Shown piece by piece: positions 1 through 9,345 of a stretch of DNA of 64,000 nt. Source of the stretch: Paenibacillus chitinolyticus NBRC 15660 (lineage in GTDB: Bacteria > Bacillota > Bacilli > Paenibacillales > NBRC-103111); assembly GCF_000739915.1 (NCBI RefSeq), contig NZ_BBJT01000010.1:1-64000 (forward strand). The letters are read 5' to 3'. The notes beneath the pieces are model-generated. The model saw nothing but the letters and a program-made list of their open reading frames with translations, ran no database searches and was not told the origin of the DNA. Position 1 is the stretch's first letter; the number at the start of each line of letters is the position of its first letter. A program made the translations under genes and the position numbers.

Positions 1-1
1 C

Positions 2-805
2 GCCCATGCGGCGCAGGCAGCCGAACGCCGCGGAAGCGCCGCCGAGGCGGACGCCGCACGTGCGTCCGCTGCGGGCGAACAGCGCCCGGCGGCCGATAGC
101 GGCTGGGTGCGCGAACTGCTGCGGGCGGTGGGCGTCGACCACGAGAGCCGGCTCCTGAGGCAGCCGGGCACCCTCGCGCACGCAGGAGGGGCACACCTGG
201 CCGCCGGTGAAGGGCAGGCTGCGGCGCTCAAGGCGGACAGCGCCGAGACGCTCAAGAGCCTGCTGCTTCAGCTGACGGCGGCCGACGATCTTCCGGCTCC
301 GATCCGGGAGTCGGCCAAGCAGGCTTTGCAGCAGATTACCGGGCAGCAGCTGCTGCTTTCGCCGGACCGCAGCGGGGTGTTTACGCATGTGACGCTGTTT
401 GTCCCGCTTCTCGGCGCGGACGGGCAGCCCACGGCAGCCGTTCACATCCAATCCCGCAAGGGCAGACGCGGAGAACTGGATGCGGAGAACTGCCGTCTTT
501 TGTTCGACCTGCAAATGAAATCGATGGGCCACACACTAGTGGACGTCGGTGTGATGAATAGAATGGTCAGTCTGCAAGTGTTTAATGACGAGCCGATAAT
601 CGGCGAGCTGCTGAACGGCTCCAAAGAAGAGATTGCAGCCGCCTTGGATAAACTGGGTTATCAGTTTCTCTCTATGAAAACAGCGGAATATCCGAAGGCG
701 TCGGGAAGTTTCACGGGCGGGGAGTCCGGCTCTTCCCTAAGTGCGGTTATGATGGATACCATCGTGCCGGGAGAAGCCTACCGGGGAGTGGATCTGCGCA
801 TATGA
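2..805 (+). CDS. YlqG-like protein with FliK C-terminal-like domain (5' partial)
   Basis: The reading frame is open from the window edge, so the N-terminus lies outside. The first 50 visible residues are Ala/Arg-rich low complexity. The last 130 residues (VTLFVPLLG near residue 130, then LFDLQMKSMG and VDVGVMN) resemble the C-terminal domain of hook-length control proteins such as FliK. In Bacillus the gene ylqG occupies this place, before the FlhB-like ylqH, and its role is not established. The stop overlaps the next start as ATGA, so the two genes are probably translationally coupled. Function beyond a link to flagellar export is inference. Confidence 0.7.
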   Translation, partial: AHAAQAAERRGSAAEADAARASAAGEQRPAADSGWVRELLRAVGVDHESRLLRQPGTLAHAGGAHLAAGEGQAAALKADSAETLKSLLLQLTAADDLPAPIRESAKQALQQITGQQLLLSPDRSGVFTHVTLFVPLLGADGQPTAAVHIQSRKGRRGELDAENCRLLFDLQMKSMGHTLVDVGVMNRMVSLQVFNDEPIIGELLNGSKEEIAAALDKLGYQFLSMKTAEYPKASGSFTGGESGSSLSAVMMDTIVPGEAYRGVDLRI

Positions 806-1176
806 ATTTTTCTGCCAAGCGAGGTCAGACTCCGTCAAACTCAGGTCCCTCTAAGGAAACGGCTGACGGAGAAGGCGCGGGGACCCATGCGATCCGCAAA
901 GCGGTTGCCCTGAAATACGCGCCCGGAGAGCAGAAAGCGCCTACGGTCATTGCGAAAGGGAAAGGCAAAGTCGCCGAGGCGATTGTCGAGAAGGCAAGGG
1001 AAAGCGGAGTTCCCGTACAGGAAGACGCTTCACTTGTGGAAGTACTCTCGAAGCTGGAGCTCGATCAAGAAATACCGGGGGAGCTCTATCAGCTTGTCGC
1101 CGAGGTGCTCAGTTACATTTACCGGTCGGACAACCGGATGAAGGAAATGAGAGACAGTCAGCGGAAGGGGCTGTAA
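802..1176 (+). CDS. FlhB-like (EscU/YscU/HrcU C-terminal-like) protein
   Basis: This 124-residue protein corresponds to the cytoplasmic substrate-switch domain of FlhB without the membrane part, as in B. subtilis YlqH. Visible features are AVALKYAPGEQKAPTVIAKG near residue 34, which matches the FlhB region just before its cleavage site, then a segment with VPVQEDASLVEVL and a C-terminal SYIYR. The NPTH-type autocleavage motif of true FlhB is not seen. It overlaps the YlqG-like gene by four bases. Family members may tune flagellar export, but this is inferred from similarity. Confidence 0.75.
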   Translation: MNFSAKRGQTPSNSGPSKETADGEGAGTHAIRKAVALKYAPGEQKAPTVIAKGKGKVAEAIVEKARESGVPVQEDASLVEVLSKLELDQEIPGELYQLVAEVLSYIYRSDNRMKEMRDSQRKGL

Positions 1177-1177
1177 C

Positions 1178-1552
1178 ATGGCGTTTTCGCCTTTATCCAG
1201 AAAAGATCTGGGCCGTTACGGCGAGCAGAGGGCGGAAGAGCATATAGCCGCTTTAGGTTATAAGGTTGTCGCCCGGAATTGGCGCTGCCGATCCGGCGAG
1301 ATCGATCTCATAGCCGAGACGGAAGGTCAGCTTGTTTTTATCGAAGTGCGTACGCGCAGACTTACGGGACGGTTCGGTACGGCGAAAGAATCCGTAGACG
1401 CCAGGAAACAGCTGAAAGTGCGTCAGATCGCACAAATGTACCTGTATGCGGCCAAGCAGAGCGACCGCAGGGCGAGGTTTGATGTGATCACGATCGAGCT
1501 GACGCCTGAAGGAGAGTTTAACCGTTTGGAGCATCTGACGGGAGCGTTTTGA
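1178..1552 (+). CDS. yraN: YraN family (UPF0102) endonuclease-like protein
   Basis: A 124-residue protein with the complete UPF0102 signature: GRYGEQRAEEHIAALGYKV at the N-terminus, then NWRCRSGEIDLIAE and LVFIEVRTR. These correspond to the E...D...ExK-like core of a restriction-endonuclease-like fold. The family is widespread and its substrate is not firmly known. The start ATG follows the preceding stop by one base, so it is in the same operon. A hairpin terminator lies about 65 bases downstream. Confidence 0.85.
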   Translation: MAFSPLSRKDLGRYGEQRAEEHIAALGYKVVARNWRCRSGEIDLIAETEGQLVFIEVRTRRLTGRFGTAKESVDARKQLKVRQIAQMYLYAAKQSDRRARFDVITIELTPEGEFNRLEHLTGAF

Positions 1553-1615
1553 ATGAACGGTTTGAAGTTCATACGTTCTGTTCGAAATTGCAGTCCGGAC
1601 AGACAGGATGATCGT

Positions 1616-1653
1616 GAAAAAAGGCGCCCATCGCTTGAACGGGCGCTTTTTCT
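1616..1653 (+). terminator. Rho-independent terminator after yraN
   Basis: GGCGCCC pairs with GGGCGCT around a short loop. The stem is flanked by an A-run on the left and a T-run on the right, so it could work in both directions. Confidence 0.8.
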
Positions 1654-1874
1654 TGTTCGTACCGCATGGAATCTCTGCGGGCCGGATGAGACGCCGCATG
1701 ACGATGATCAATCACAAGTTGTTTGGCATGCGGGCAAGGGAATGCAGCGAATTTTTGTCACGTATCGGGAATTCACTTTGGCAGTATTTTTGCGTGATTT
1801 TGAAATGACGGCTGTATCGCGGTAGAGTCTCTAAAAAGCCCCTCCCGTTCCGGGACGATCTCTCGCTCTCCCCG
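1654..1874. other. Intergenic region between convergent yraN and comM
   Basis: No gene with a ribosome site is seen. It separates two convergent transcription units. Short open frames here run through the terminator and are not supported. Confidence 0.5.
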
Positions 1875-3470
1875 CTAGAGGGAATAAGATTTGTCCAGAT
1901 TTCTATATTGGATCGCTTCGGCAATGTGTCCGTAAGTAATTCCGTCGCTTGTTTCCAGATCCGCGATCGTCCGGGCGATTTTCAAAATCCGGTCATGTGC
2001 CCGGGCGCTTAAGCGGAGCCGGTCGAATGTCTGCCGGAGAAGGTCTTCGGCTTCGGGCGGCAGTACACAGTATTTACGGAGCCATTTGCCGCCGAGCTCC
2101 GCGTTAAAGCGCATAAAACTGCCTTCATAACGAAGCTGCTGCCTTCGGTGAGCGGCAAGTACTTGCCGGCGCATGTCTTCAGAGGAAAGCGAAGGGCGCT
2201 TGTCAGTCATGGCGGTATAATCCAGCCGGGGAACTTCTACATGCAGATCAATCCGATCAAGGAGAGGTCCCGAAATGCGCGCTTTGTACTGTCTGATTTT
2301 AAGCGGGGAACAGATGCAGCTTTGTTCGGCGGTCTCGGTTCCGTAAAATCCGCACTGGCAGGGATTCATGGATGCGGCAAGCAGGAAGCCGGACGGAAAG
2401 GTGAAGGAGGCGCGTGCCCGCCCTATGGTTACCTTACGGTCTTCCAACGGCTGGCGCAGCACTTCCAGCACGCTCCGCGAAAACTCGGGAAGCTCATCCA
2501 GAAAAAGGACACCTTGGTGAGCCAGGCTTACCTCGCCGGGCTTCGGTATGGAGCCGCCGCCAATGAGACCGGCCGCCGAAACGGTGTGATGAGGCGAACG
2601 GTAGGGCCTCTGCCGCATGAACCGGGTGATCGTGCCCAATTTTCCCGACACGCTGTAAATTTTCGTCACCTCAAGCGCTTCTTCGTCGGACAGAGGCGGA
2701 AGTATACCGGGAATCCGGCGGGCCAGCATCGTTTTGCCCGTGCCGGGGGGACCGATAAATAAAAGATTGTGCATACCGGCCGCAGCAATCATGATGGCTC
2801 TCTTGGCGTGATGCTGCCCGATTACATCGGCATAATCATCGGAGGCTGCCAGGGGGCCGTGCACTTCGGCAGGGACATCGGGACGGGCGGAGAGAACTTC
2901 GCGGGCGAAGGATTCTGAAGCGGATTCGGTTTCCGAAAGGGATGCGCCGTCTGCTGTCAGGCCGCGCTTGCAGGGAGTCCCCAGCTCGCTCAGACTGCTT
3001 ATCCCCTGGACTTCAGTCCCTGAAATCAGGCGGGCTTCATCCACATTGGACAAGGGCAGCAGAACGCGCCGGATTCCTCTCCGGCGGGCGGCATCAACCA
3101 TGGAAAGCACCCCCGGTACGGGGCGGAGGCCGCCGTCAAGCGCCAGTTCTCCGACCAGCAGACAACCGCCCATGCCGGGAAGCTCAATCTGACCGCTTGT
3201 CAGCAGGATGCCGGCCGCAATGGCCAGATCGAAGGAGGCGCCTTCTTTTCTCAGATCGGCAGGGGCCAGATTGACCGTAATACGTTCAAGAGGAAACTGA
3301 AACCCGCAGTTTTTGATGGCGGAGCGTACACGGTCGATCGATTCTCTGACAGCGGTGTCGGGAAGTCCGACCACGTTGATTTGCGGGAGCCCGTTTGCGA
3401 TATCGATTTCTACCTCGATGCAGATTCCGTCGATTCCGTGCAGGCATGCCCCGGTTACTTTACCATACAT
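1875..3470 (-). CDS. comM: ComM/YifB family Mg-chelatase-like AAA+ ATPase
   Basis: A 531-residue protein, full length for the family. It has an N-terminal Lon-like fold (MYGKVTGACLHGIDG start, then GLPDTAVRESIDRVRSA and ERITVNLAPADLRKEG), a Walker A GPPGTGKT near residue 240, a Walker B FLDELPEF near residue 320, and a C-terminal YifB region with RLSARAHDRILKIARTIADL. In naturally transformable bacteria ComM is a hexameric branch-migration helicase that helps integrate donor DNA. It lies near dprA, another transformation gene. Encoded opposite to its neighbours, with its own GGAG-type ribosome site. Confidence 0.9.
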   Translation of the reverse strand: MYGKVTGACLHGIDGICIEVEIDIANGLPQINVVGLPDTAVRESIDRVRSAIKNCGFQFPLERITVNLAPADLRKEGASFDLAIAAGILLTSGQIELPGMGGCLLVGELALDGGLRPVPGVLSMVDAARRRGIRRVLLPLSNVDEARLISGTEVQGISSLSELGTPCKRGLTADGASLSETESASESFAREVLSARPDVPAEVHGPLAASDDYADVIGQHHAKRAIMIAAAGMHNLLFIGPPGTGKTMLARRIPGILPPLSDEEALEVTKIYSVSGKLGTITRFMRQRPYRSPHHTVSAAGLIGGGSIPKPGEVSLAHQGVLFLDELPEFSRSVLEVLRQPLEDRKVTIGRARASFTFPSGFLLAASMNPCQCGFYGTETAEQSCICSPLKIRQYKARISGPLLDRIDLHVEVPRLDYTAMTDKRPSLSSEDMRRQVLAAHRRQQLRYEGSFMRFNAELGGKWLRKYCVLPPEAEDLLRQTFDRLRLSARAHDRILKIARTIADLETSDGITYGHIAEAIQYRNLDKSYSL

Positions 3471-3635
3471 GTAAAAACACCTTCTCCCTTCGCATTGGAC
3501 AGGTCAAAGGTGCTTCCTTATGATCCGTTTCGTTGTTATTTCATGGTTATTTGGATAGTATACCAAAAATACCCAAGCATGAAAATGATCTTTTAGCTGC
3601 GGATAATTGGTCATACTAACTCCGAGGTGATTGAT

Positions 3636-3896
3636 ATGCAGGATAAACCGTATTTCTGTCCGAACTGCCGCTCCAACCGGATCAAGTTCAGTCTAATGAC
3701 CAGCTATTCGCAGCCTTTTGTGAAAGATGCTCTCACGGGAGTCGTCACGGAATCCAGCGAAGCGAACGCGATTACCCAGAGCGAGCCGACGATACAGTGC
3801 CAAGTATGCAGCTTTGTCGGTAACGAGATGCGATTTGTCAAGCAGGCGGAGCGCGAGCCCCGCACTGTGACCCAGGTCAGCCCGACTTACGTATAG
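3636..3896 (+). CDS. Small zinc-ribbon protein, function unknown
   Basis: The protein has CPNC near residue 9 and CQVC near residue 61, a spacing that fits a four-cysteine zinc ribbon. The start ATG at 3636 is chosen because GAGGTGAT lies eight bases upstream. A GTG nine bases earlier would overlap that site. It sits alone between comM and a terminator. It is not recognised as a named family. Confidence 0.65.
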   Translation: MQDKPYFCPNCRSNRIKFSLMTSYSQPFVKDALTGVVTESSEANAITQSEPTIQCQVCSFVGNEMRFVKQAEREPRTVTQVSPTYV

Positions 3897-3910
3897 GCAG
3901 GTATGGATTC

Positions 3911-3950
3911 AAGCGCTTCCGGAACCGGTCGGGGATGGAAGTGCTTTTTT
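3911..3950 (+). terminator. Rho-independent terminator
   Basis: The arms GCGCTTCC and GGAAGTGC form a stem followed by six T. It closes the zinc-ribbon gene. Confidence 0.8.
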
Positions 3951-4207
3951 CATGAAGAGGGTGGAAGAAGAGTTAACGATTTCCTGAGCAATTAGAAAAA
4001 ACGATTTCTTTTTTAAAAAGAGAGGAAACTGTCGACAAAAAGTGATACAATTATCGATGGCAAATGTTTGTCCGGACCCAAAAAGAGCCGGGCAGGATTT
4101 CCCCTGTCAAACGGCGAATACCCTACGTTGATTATGCGGATAGATTCGAAGCTTGAATGAGGTTTCGTGCATACAGGGAGAAACAATACGTTTAGGAGGA
4201 TTTGCAA
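3951..4207 (+). other. Leader region of sucCD
   Basis: No gene is seen. A TACAAT at 4046-4051 could be a -10 element but no convincing -35 lies 17 bases upstream. The region ends in the strong ribosome site AGGAGGA at 4194-4200. Confidence 0.4.
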
Positions 4208-5368
4208 ATGAATATCCATGAGTATCAAGGCAAAGAAGTCCTGAAGCAGTACGGCGTTGTCGTACCTCAGGGCAAAGTGGCGTTTTCCGTGGATGAAGCG
4301 GTCGAAGCAGCTAAAGAGCTGGGCACTCAGGTCGTAGTTGTCAAAGCGCAAATTCACGCAGGCGGCCGCGGTAAAGCGGGCGGCGTGAAAGTAGCTAAAA
4401 ATCTGGACGAAGTCCGGACTTACGCGGAGCAAATCCTGGGCAAGGTGCTGGTCACTCACCAAACCGGTCCTGAAGGCAAGGAAGTTAAACGCCTGCTTAT
4501 CGAGCAAGGCTGCGATATCAAGAAAGAGTACTACATAGGCGTAGTTGTCGACCGTGGAACGGGCCGCGTTACTATGATGGCTTCCGAAGAAGGCGGTATG
4601 GACATCGAGGAAGTTGCGGCTAACACTCCGGAGAAGATTTTCAAAGAAATCGTAGATCCGGCAATCGGCCTGCAAGCTTTCCAAGCTCGCAAACTGGCTT
4701 ATGCCATTAAAATTCCTCAAGAACTCGTGAATAAAGCGGTTAAGTTCATGCTTGCCCTTTACACCGCGTTCGTTGAAAAAGATTGCTCCATTGCCGAAAT
4801 CAATCCGCTCGTCGTAACCGGCGACGGCAACGTAATGGCACTTGACGCGAAACTTAACTTCGATTCCAACGCACTGTTCCGTCACAAAGACATTCTGGAG
4901 CTGCGCGACCTCGAAGAAGAAGACGAGAAGGAAATCGAAGCTTCCAAATATGACCTCAGCTACATCGCCCTTGACGGCAATATCGGCTGTATGGTTAACG
5001 GCGCAGGACTTGCCATGGCTACGATGGATATCATCAAGCACTACGGCGGAGACCCGGCTAACTTCCTTGACGTAGGGGGCGGTGCTACGAAAGAGAAAGT
5101 TACCGAAGCGTTCAAAATCATTCTTTCCGACTCGAAAGTAAAAGGTATTTTCGTCAATATTTTCGGTGGAATCATGAGATGCGACATTATTGCCGAAGGC
5201 GTTGTCGCTGCAGCCAAGGAATTGGGTCTGGACCGTCCGCTTGTCGTTCGTCTGGAAGGCACCAACGTGGATCTCGGCAAGAAAATCCTGAATGAATCCG
5301 GACTGAACATCGTTTCCGCGGATTCGATGGCTGACGGCGCACAGAAAATCGTTGCGCTTGTTAAGTAA
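4208..5368 (+). CDS. sucC: Succinyl-CoA synthetase (ADP-forming) beta subunit
   Basis: A 386-residue protein beginning [17 protein letters not shown], with [11 protein letters not shown] in the ATP-grasp domain, an EINPLVV segment near residue 195 and a C-terminal GGIMRCD and VRLEGTNV flavodoxin-like CoA-ligase domain. It forms the TCA-cycle enzyme with SucD, making succinate and ATP from succinyl-CoA. ATG 4208 is seven bases after AGGAGGA. A TTG two codons earlier is too close to that site. Confidence 0.97.
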   Translation: MNIHEYQGKEVLKQYGVVVPQGKVAFSVDEAVEAAKELGTQVVVVKAQIHAGGRGKAGGVKVAKNLDEVRTYAEQILGKVLVTHQTGPEGKEVKRLLIEQGCDIKKEYYIGVVVDRGTGRVTMMASEEGGMDIEEVAANTPEKIFKEIVDPAIGLQAFQARKLAYAIKIPQELVNKAVKFMLALYTAFVEKDCSIAEINPLVVTGDGNVMALDAKLNFDSNALFRHKDILELRDLEEEDEKEIEASKYDLSYIALDGNIGCMVNGAGLAMATMDIIKHYGGDPANFLDVGGGATKEKVTEAFKIILSDSKVKGIFVNIFGGIMRCDIIAEGVVAAAKELGLDRPLVVRLEGTNVDLGKKILNESGLNIVSADSMADGAQKIVALVK

Positions 5369-5430
5369 TTCCGGTCAGTGAGTACAAGCTTTCTTTTCTT
5401 CAAAAAATTCAGGGGATGTGAATAATTACC

Positions 5431-6363
5431 ATGTCTATTTTGATTGATAAAAACACAAAAGTCATTACCCAAAACATGACGGGTAAGACCGGTATGTTCC
5501 ATACACTCGGCGGTCTTGAATATGGTACGCAAATGGTAGCCGGCGCGGTTCCGGGAAAAGGCGGTACGCAAGTCGATTTCACGCTTGAAAACGGCTCTAC
5601 CGTTACCCTTCCGGTTTATAACACCGTACAAGAAGCGAAGGACGCGACAGGTGCCACGGCATCCGTTATTTACGTTCCTCCGGCTTTCGCGGCCGATTCC
5701 ATCATGGAAGCCGTTGACGCGGATCTTGATCTTGTCATCTGTATCACCGAAGGTATTCCGGTTCTTGACATGGTGAAAGTTGCCCGTTATATGGAAGGCA
5801 AACGCACCCGTCTAATCGGACCGAACTGTCCGGGCGTTATTACACCGGGCGAATGCAAAATCGGCATTATGCCGGGTTACATTCATACTCCGGGCCACGT
5901 GGGCGTAGTATCCCGCTCCGGTACCCTGACGTATGAAGCGGTTCACCAGCTTACAACTCGCGGCATCGGCCAGTCTTCCGCAGTAGGTATCGGCGGCGAC
6001 CCGGTTAAGGGCTCCGAGTTTATCGACATTCTTCGACTGTTCAACGAAGATCCGGACACCTATGCAGTTATCATGATCGGTGAAATCGGCGGTTCCGCTG
6101 AAGAAGAAGCGGCCGAGTGGATTAAAGCGAACATGACGAAGCCGGTTGTCGGCTTCATCGGCGGTAAAACAGCGCCTCCGGGAAAACGTATGGGCCACGC
6201 GGGCGCCATCATTTCCGGCGGTAAAGGTACGGCGGCTGAGAAAGTGGCGACACTCGAAGCTTGCGGTATCCGCGTAGCGGCGACTCCTTCCGAAATGGGC
6301 TCCACTCTCGTGAGCGTCCTGGAAGAAAAAGGCCTGCTGGAAAAATGCATCACTAAAAAATAA
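5431..6363 (+). CDS. sucD: Succinyl-CoA synthetase alpha subunit
   Basis: A 310-residue protein with an N-terminal CoA-binding Rossmann domain ([14 protein letters not shown]), the conserved IGPNCPGVI, the catalytic loop SRSGTLTYE and [10 protein letters not shown], which holds the phosphohistidine near residue 254. It is the partner of SucC and is co-transcribed with it after a 62-base gap. A terminator follows. Confidence 0.97.
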   Translation: MSILIDKNTKVITQNMTGKTGMFHTLGGLEYGTQMVAGAVPGKGGTQVDFTLENGSTVTLPVYNTVQEAKDATGATASVIYVPPAFAADSIMEAVDADLDLVICITEGIPVLDMVKVARYMEGKRTRLIGPNCPGVITPGECKIGIMPGYIHTPGHVGVVSRSGTLTYEAVHQLTTRGIGQSSAVGIGGDPVKGSEFIDILRLFNEDPDTYAVIMIGEIGGSAEEEAAEWIKANMTKPVVGFIGGKTAPPGKRMGHAGAIISGGKGTAAEKVATLEACGIRVAATPSEMGSTLVSVLEEKGLLEKCITKK

Positions 6364-6401
6364 TAGAGCTGCCGGTTTCGGCGCTTTTATGGATGGTAAG
6401 C

Positions 6402-6440
6402 AACCTTCCAGTTCCCGTTGGGAATTGGAAGGTTTTTTTG
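6402..6440 (+). terminator. Rho-independent terminator after sucD
   Basis: AACCTTCCAGTTCCC pairs with GGGAATTGGAAGGTT, with one G-T pair, followed by a T-run. The stem is about 15 bp. Confidence 0.92.
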
Positions 6441-6485
6441 TTTAGGTCTGTAAAATTTGTGAATGACAAGGGAGTGTTTTATACT

Positions 6486-7571
6486 ATGGAGAATCGCTCT
6501 GTACTTATCGGGCTTCACGGCATAACCGGAGTGGGATGGAAGACCATTGATCTGCTGGTCCGCTCATGTTCCGATTTGAAGGATTTGCTGCTTTGGTCAG
6601 CCGGCGACTACGCTAGGCTTGGCATTCCGGCAGCTAGAATCCAGCGGTTAATAGATGAATTGACTCCATTTAAAATTGAAGCTTCATTAGAAAAGTACGA
6701 ATCGCTCGGCATCGGAATTCTGACCCGCTTCGATCCCGGTTACCCGCGGCTGCTAGAAGAAACCGCTCAGCCTCCGTGGGTCCTCTACTGCAGAGGCCGG
6801 CAGGAGGTTCTGCAAAGACCGACCCTCGGGGTCGTCGGCACGCGGACACCGACCGCCTACGGGCGGAAAGCCGCACGGGAACTCAGTATGGCTTTATCGG
6901 CCGCGGGTTTTGTTGTCGTAAGCGGTTTAGCGCGGGGCATTGATGCGGAGGCTCACCACGGGGCCAAAGACGGAGCGGGCGGAACGATTGCCGTGCTCGG
7001 CGTGCCGCCGGACCGGATTTATCCGCCGGAGCATACGAGGCTGCATGAAGAAATCATCGCCTCCGGAGGTCTTGTCGTGTCCGAGTACCCGCTCGGTACG
7101 GTTCCGCACCCGGGATTATTTCCGCTGCGTAACCGCGTGATTGCCGGTCTCAGTCTCGGCGTAATCGTGGTGGAGGCGGCGGAGAGAAGCGGTTCCCTGA
7201 TTACGGCGGATCTTGCCCTGGAGGAATCAAGGGATGTGTTTGCCGTCCCGGGTCCCATCCATTCCCCCAAGAGCAGAGGAGCGCTATCGCTTATTAAGCA
7301 GGGGGCCAAAATGGTGACGGATCCCCGAGACATTTATGAAGAATATATGCATTTATTGTCCACTCTGAGTGGACAAATGGGAGGTTCCGTTCAACCGGGT
7401 ACACTGCCTTCACCGGAACAACAGTTGACAGAAGACGAGGTTATCCTTTATCGATTGCTGTCGAGCGTGCCTGTCCCCATTGACGTCCTCCTGGAGCAGA
7501 CTCAATTTACGTTTGGACATTTGCATTCAGTTCTGCTATCCTTGCTATTGAAAAATAACAGCTCATCGTAA
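6486..7571 (+). CDS. dprA: DNA-processing protein DprA, C-terminus altered by prophage insertion
   Basis: The protein has an N-terminal SAM-like region, the DprA Rossmann core (VVGTRTPTAYG, SGLARGIDAEAH, FPLRNRVIAGLS, SGSLITADLALE) and a C-terminal winged-helix (DML1-like) region. DprA loads RecA on incoming single-stranded DNA in transformation. The frame enters prophage DNA after LLSLLLK and ends NNSSS at a stop 16 bases past the core. The lost host ending, [14 protein letters not shown] in frame, is found at 49131-49175. So the last strand of the winged helix is replaced by five phage-encoded residues. ATG 6486 is chosen because the sucD terminator precedes it and GGGAGTG is at the right distance. 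Confidence 0.93.
   Translation: MENRSVLIGLHGITGVGWKTIDLLVRSCSDLKDLLLWSAGDYARLGIPAARIQRLIDELTPFKIEASLEKYESLGIGILTRFDPGYPRLLEETAQPPWVLYCRGRQEVLQRPTLGVVGTRTPTAYGRKAARELSMALSAAGFVVVSGLARGIDAEAHHGAKDGAGGTIAVLGVPPDRIYPPEHTRLHEEIIASGGLVVSEYPLGTVPHPGLFPLRNRVIAGLSLGVIVVEAAERSGSLITADLALEESRDVFAVPGPIHSPKSRGALSLIKQGAKMVTDPRDIYEEYMHLLSTLSGQMGGSVQPGTLPSPEQQLTEDEVILYRLLSSVPVPIDVLLEQTQFTFGHLHSVLLSLLLKNNSSS
7542..7555 (+). other. attL core
   Basis: TTGCTATTGAAAAA within the dprA reading frame, identical to the right core. The bases outside the core diverge at once on both sides. Confidence 0.9.
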
Positions 7572-7622
7572 ATATCTAAAAAGTGTTGGTATATAAGGCT
7601 TTGTGGAATTTATTTTTAGAAC

Positions 7623-7640
7623 GACCACTGATATGACCAC
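7623..7640 (+). repeat. Candidate integrase arm-type sites, left end
   Basis: Two GACCAC hexamers 12 bases apart (7623 and 7635) with CTGATAT between them. The right end has the same pair with the same period (49009 and 49021). This is the arrangement expected of arm-type sites bound by the integrase N-terminal domain. Confidence 0.6.
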
Positions 7641-7661
7641 GCATTCAAAGTTATCCACAGT

Positions 7662-8738
7662 TTAATGAGCATATAACTGGTTTAATTTGATAGCGACCTC
7701 TTCTTGCATGTTAGGTAAAACGTGGGCGTAGGTATTCATTACCGTTTCCACCGTATCCCCTAAACGCTCTGCCACAACTTTAGCATTGTACCCCCAAGAA
7801 AGTAAAATCGATGCATGAGTATGTCTCAAGTCGTGTAACCTAATACGTGGCATTCCCACCTTGGCAGAATCCGAAATAAAATATCTCCATACATTGTTCG
7901 TGTAAAAATAGCTTCCCTTATTATCGAAAACGATGCTTACACCAGGCAATTGTTTATTTTTATGTTCAATAAGAACTTGTAAAGTTGAGTGTGGTATATG
8001 GATCACTCTTTTAGAGTTTTCAGTCTTAGGACGTTTGACATGCAGCCCCTTTTGTTTCGTATGCTTAAGGCTTTTTGTTATGGAAACCGTTGACTTTTTA
8101 AAGTCAATATCATCCCAATCTAACGCAAGAATTTCCCCGATTCGCATACCGCTTGTACCGGCTAAAACGTAAAGAGCATGCCTTTCAAATTCTCTACTTT
8201 CTTGAAGGAAATGAGTTAGCTGCTCCTCGGTCCATATGGACATTTCTTTGGGCTTATAAGATGGGGAAGAGGATTCTTTCGCCACATTCTTAATTATATA
8301 ATTCCATATTGAGGCTTGTTTAAAAGTTTTGGAAATAACTTGGGCAATATTTTTGATGTACCCGCGTGAAACGCCGTCCTTTAACAAATCGCTATAGAAT
8401 ATATCGAGATCCACAGCGGTTATTTTATCAATCTTTTTGTGTCCAAGCTTAGGAATAATGTATTTCTGAACAATGATCCATTGGGAGTTGTATGTCCCTT
8501 GTTCAACTTTATTAATAACAATGGTTTCAAAAAAAAGTTTAATGAAGTCATCAAACTTCATTGAGTCTGTTCGTTTTCCAGCCTCTAAATCTCGCTCCAT
8601 TTTAGAACAAGCCTTGCGTGCTTCCTTTTCGCTCGAAAAACCGGATACAGTCTTTTGTTTTCTTTTCCCCGTGTTTTGATCACGCCCCACATCTAATGTA
8701 AAGCTCCATTTATCACCTCGCCGTCTAAAATAGGCCAT
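7662..8738 (-). CDS. int: Tyrosine recombinase integrase
   Basis: A 358-residue phage integrase: an N-terminal arm-binding domain (MAYFRRRGDKWSFTLDVG), a SAM-like core-binding domain in the middle, and a C-terminal catalytic domain with GTSGMRIGEIL, HDLRHTHASILL and the tyrosine in NTYAHVLP. The place usually held by the third histidine reads LGDTVETV, an aspartate. The start at 8738 follows AAGGAAG on the minus strand; upstream in-frame codons overlap immA. It lies next to attL as expected. Confidence 0.93.
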   Translation of the reverse strand: MAYFRRRGDKWSFTLDVGRDQNTGKRKQKTVSGFSSEKEARKACSKMERDLEAGKRTDSMKFDDFIKLFFETIVINKVEQGTYNSQWIIVQKYIIPKLGHKKIDKITAVDLDIFYSDLLKDGVSRGYIKNIAQVISKTFKQASIWNYIIKNVAKESSSPSYKPKEMSIWTEEQLTHFLQESREFERHALYVLAGTSGMRIGEILALDWDDIDFKKSTVSITKSLKHTKQKGLHVKRPKTENSKRVIHIPHSTLQVLIEHKNKQLPGVSIVFDNKGSYFYTNNVWRYFISDSAKVGMPRIRLHDLRHTHASILLSWGYNAKVVAERLGDTVETVMNTYAHVLPNMQEEVAIKLNQLYAH

Positions 8739-8752
8739 TAAGCACACTTCCT

Positions 8753-9268
8753 TTATCCATAAAGTAAATTCACTCGCTGATCGCATATACCCTGTAGTAT
8801 CCGCCTTCTGATTTGCTGAATACGGGCATAGGCCATTTCAATTGGCACACCAAATTCTGATTTTAATGCTTCGGCAGCTTCGCTGTCTTTATCCGGGAGC
8901 GGGAGAGATTCATACATGTAATAAGGTATTGAAGCATACATCACAAAATGAGACGCCTGCCATTCCTGTAGTTCTCTGAATTCTTTAGGCATATCGAACT
9001 GTTTACCCCAATGTCTGAGCAAGTGGCAAAGCTCATGAAGAAAGTCCAGCCATTGCTGACTTTGTGGAAGGCGTCTATCTAGGAAAATGGACATCATACC
9101 ATTTCTCTCGAATGATTCGCTACCCGAGTTCCACCAGTAAACCCACACATTTAATCTGGAAGCAACTTCAATTACATTTAGTTGTTGAGGAATTGTTATT
9201 TTTTGGCTTCTATATAAATTTTCAATCCATATCTCTAAATAGGTTTTTTGATAAGCGGAATTTTCCAT
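8753..9268 (-). CDS. ImmA/IrrE-type metallopeptidase
   Basis: A 171-residue protein with the zinc motif HELCH in FLHELCHLLRH near residue 80, and a downstream E/W-rich helix (ELQEWQASHFVMY) with the third ligand. In ICEBs1 and related phages ImmA cleaves the repressor ImmR to release the lysogenic state. It lies between the integrase and the repressor, in the same leftward operon, matching that role. The start ATG at 9268 follows GGGGGTG. Confidence 0.88.
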   Translation of the reverse strand: MENSAYQKTYLEIWIENLYRSQKITIPQQLNVIEVASRLNVWVYWWNSGSESFERNGMMSIFLDRRLPQSQQWLDFLHELCHLLRHWGKQFDMPKEFRELQEWQASHFVMYASIPYYMYESLPLPDKDSEAAEALKSEFGVPIEMAYARIQQIRRRILQGICDQRVNLLYG

Positions 9269-9345
9269 AAGACAACACCCCCGATGTCGAGTAAATAGAA
9301 TGTATGTTCGCTTTTTGGTGAAAAAAGAAAAGCCTGTAGGTGAAG

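Noticed and set aside
1553-1825. Plus-strand open frame after yraN
   Set aside because: It runs through the yraN terminator and has no ribosome site.
4046-4051. TACAAT as the sucC promoter -10
   Set aside because: No acceptable -35 is found 16-18 bases upstream.
4013-5041. 342-residue open frame on the minus strand
   Set aside because: It lies opposite sucC, has no ribosome site and its product is a mirror of sucC codon bias.
7542-7555. tRNA gene as attachment site
   Set aside because: The core lies in the dprA reading frame and no cloverleaf can be formed around either end.
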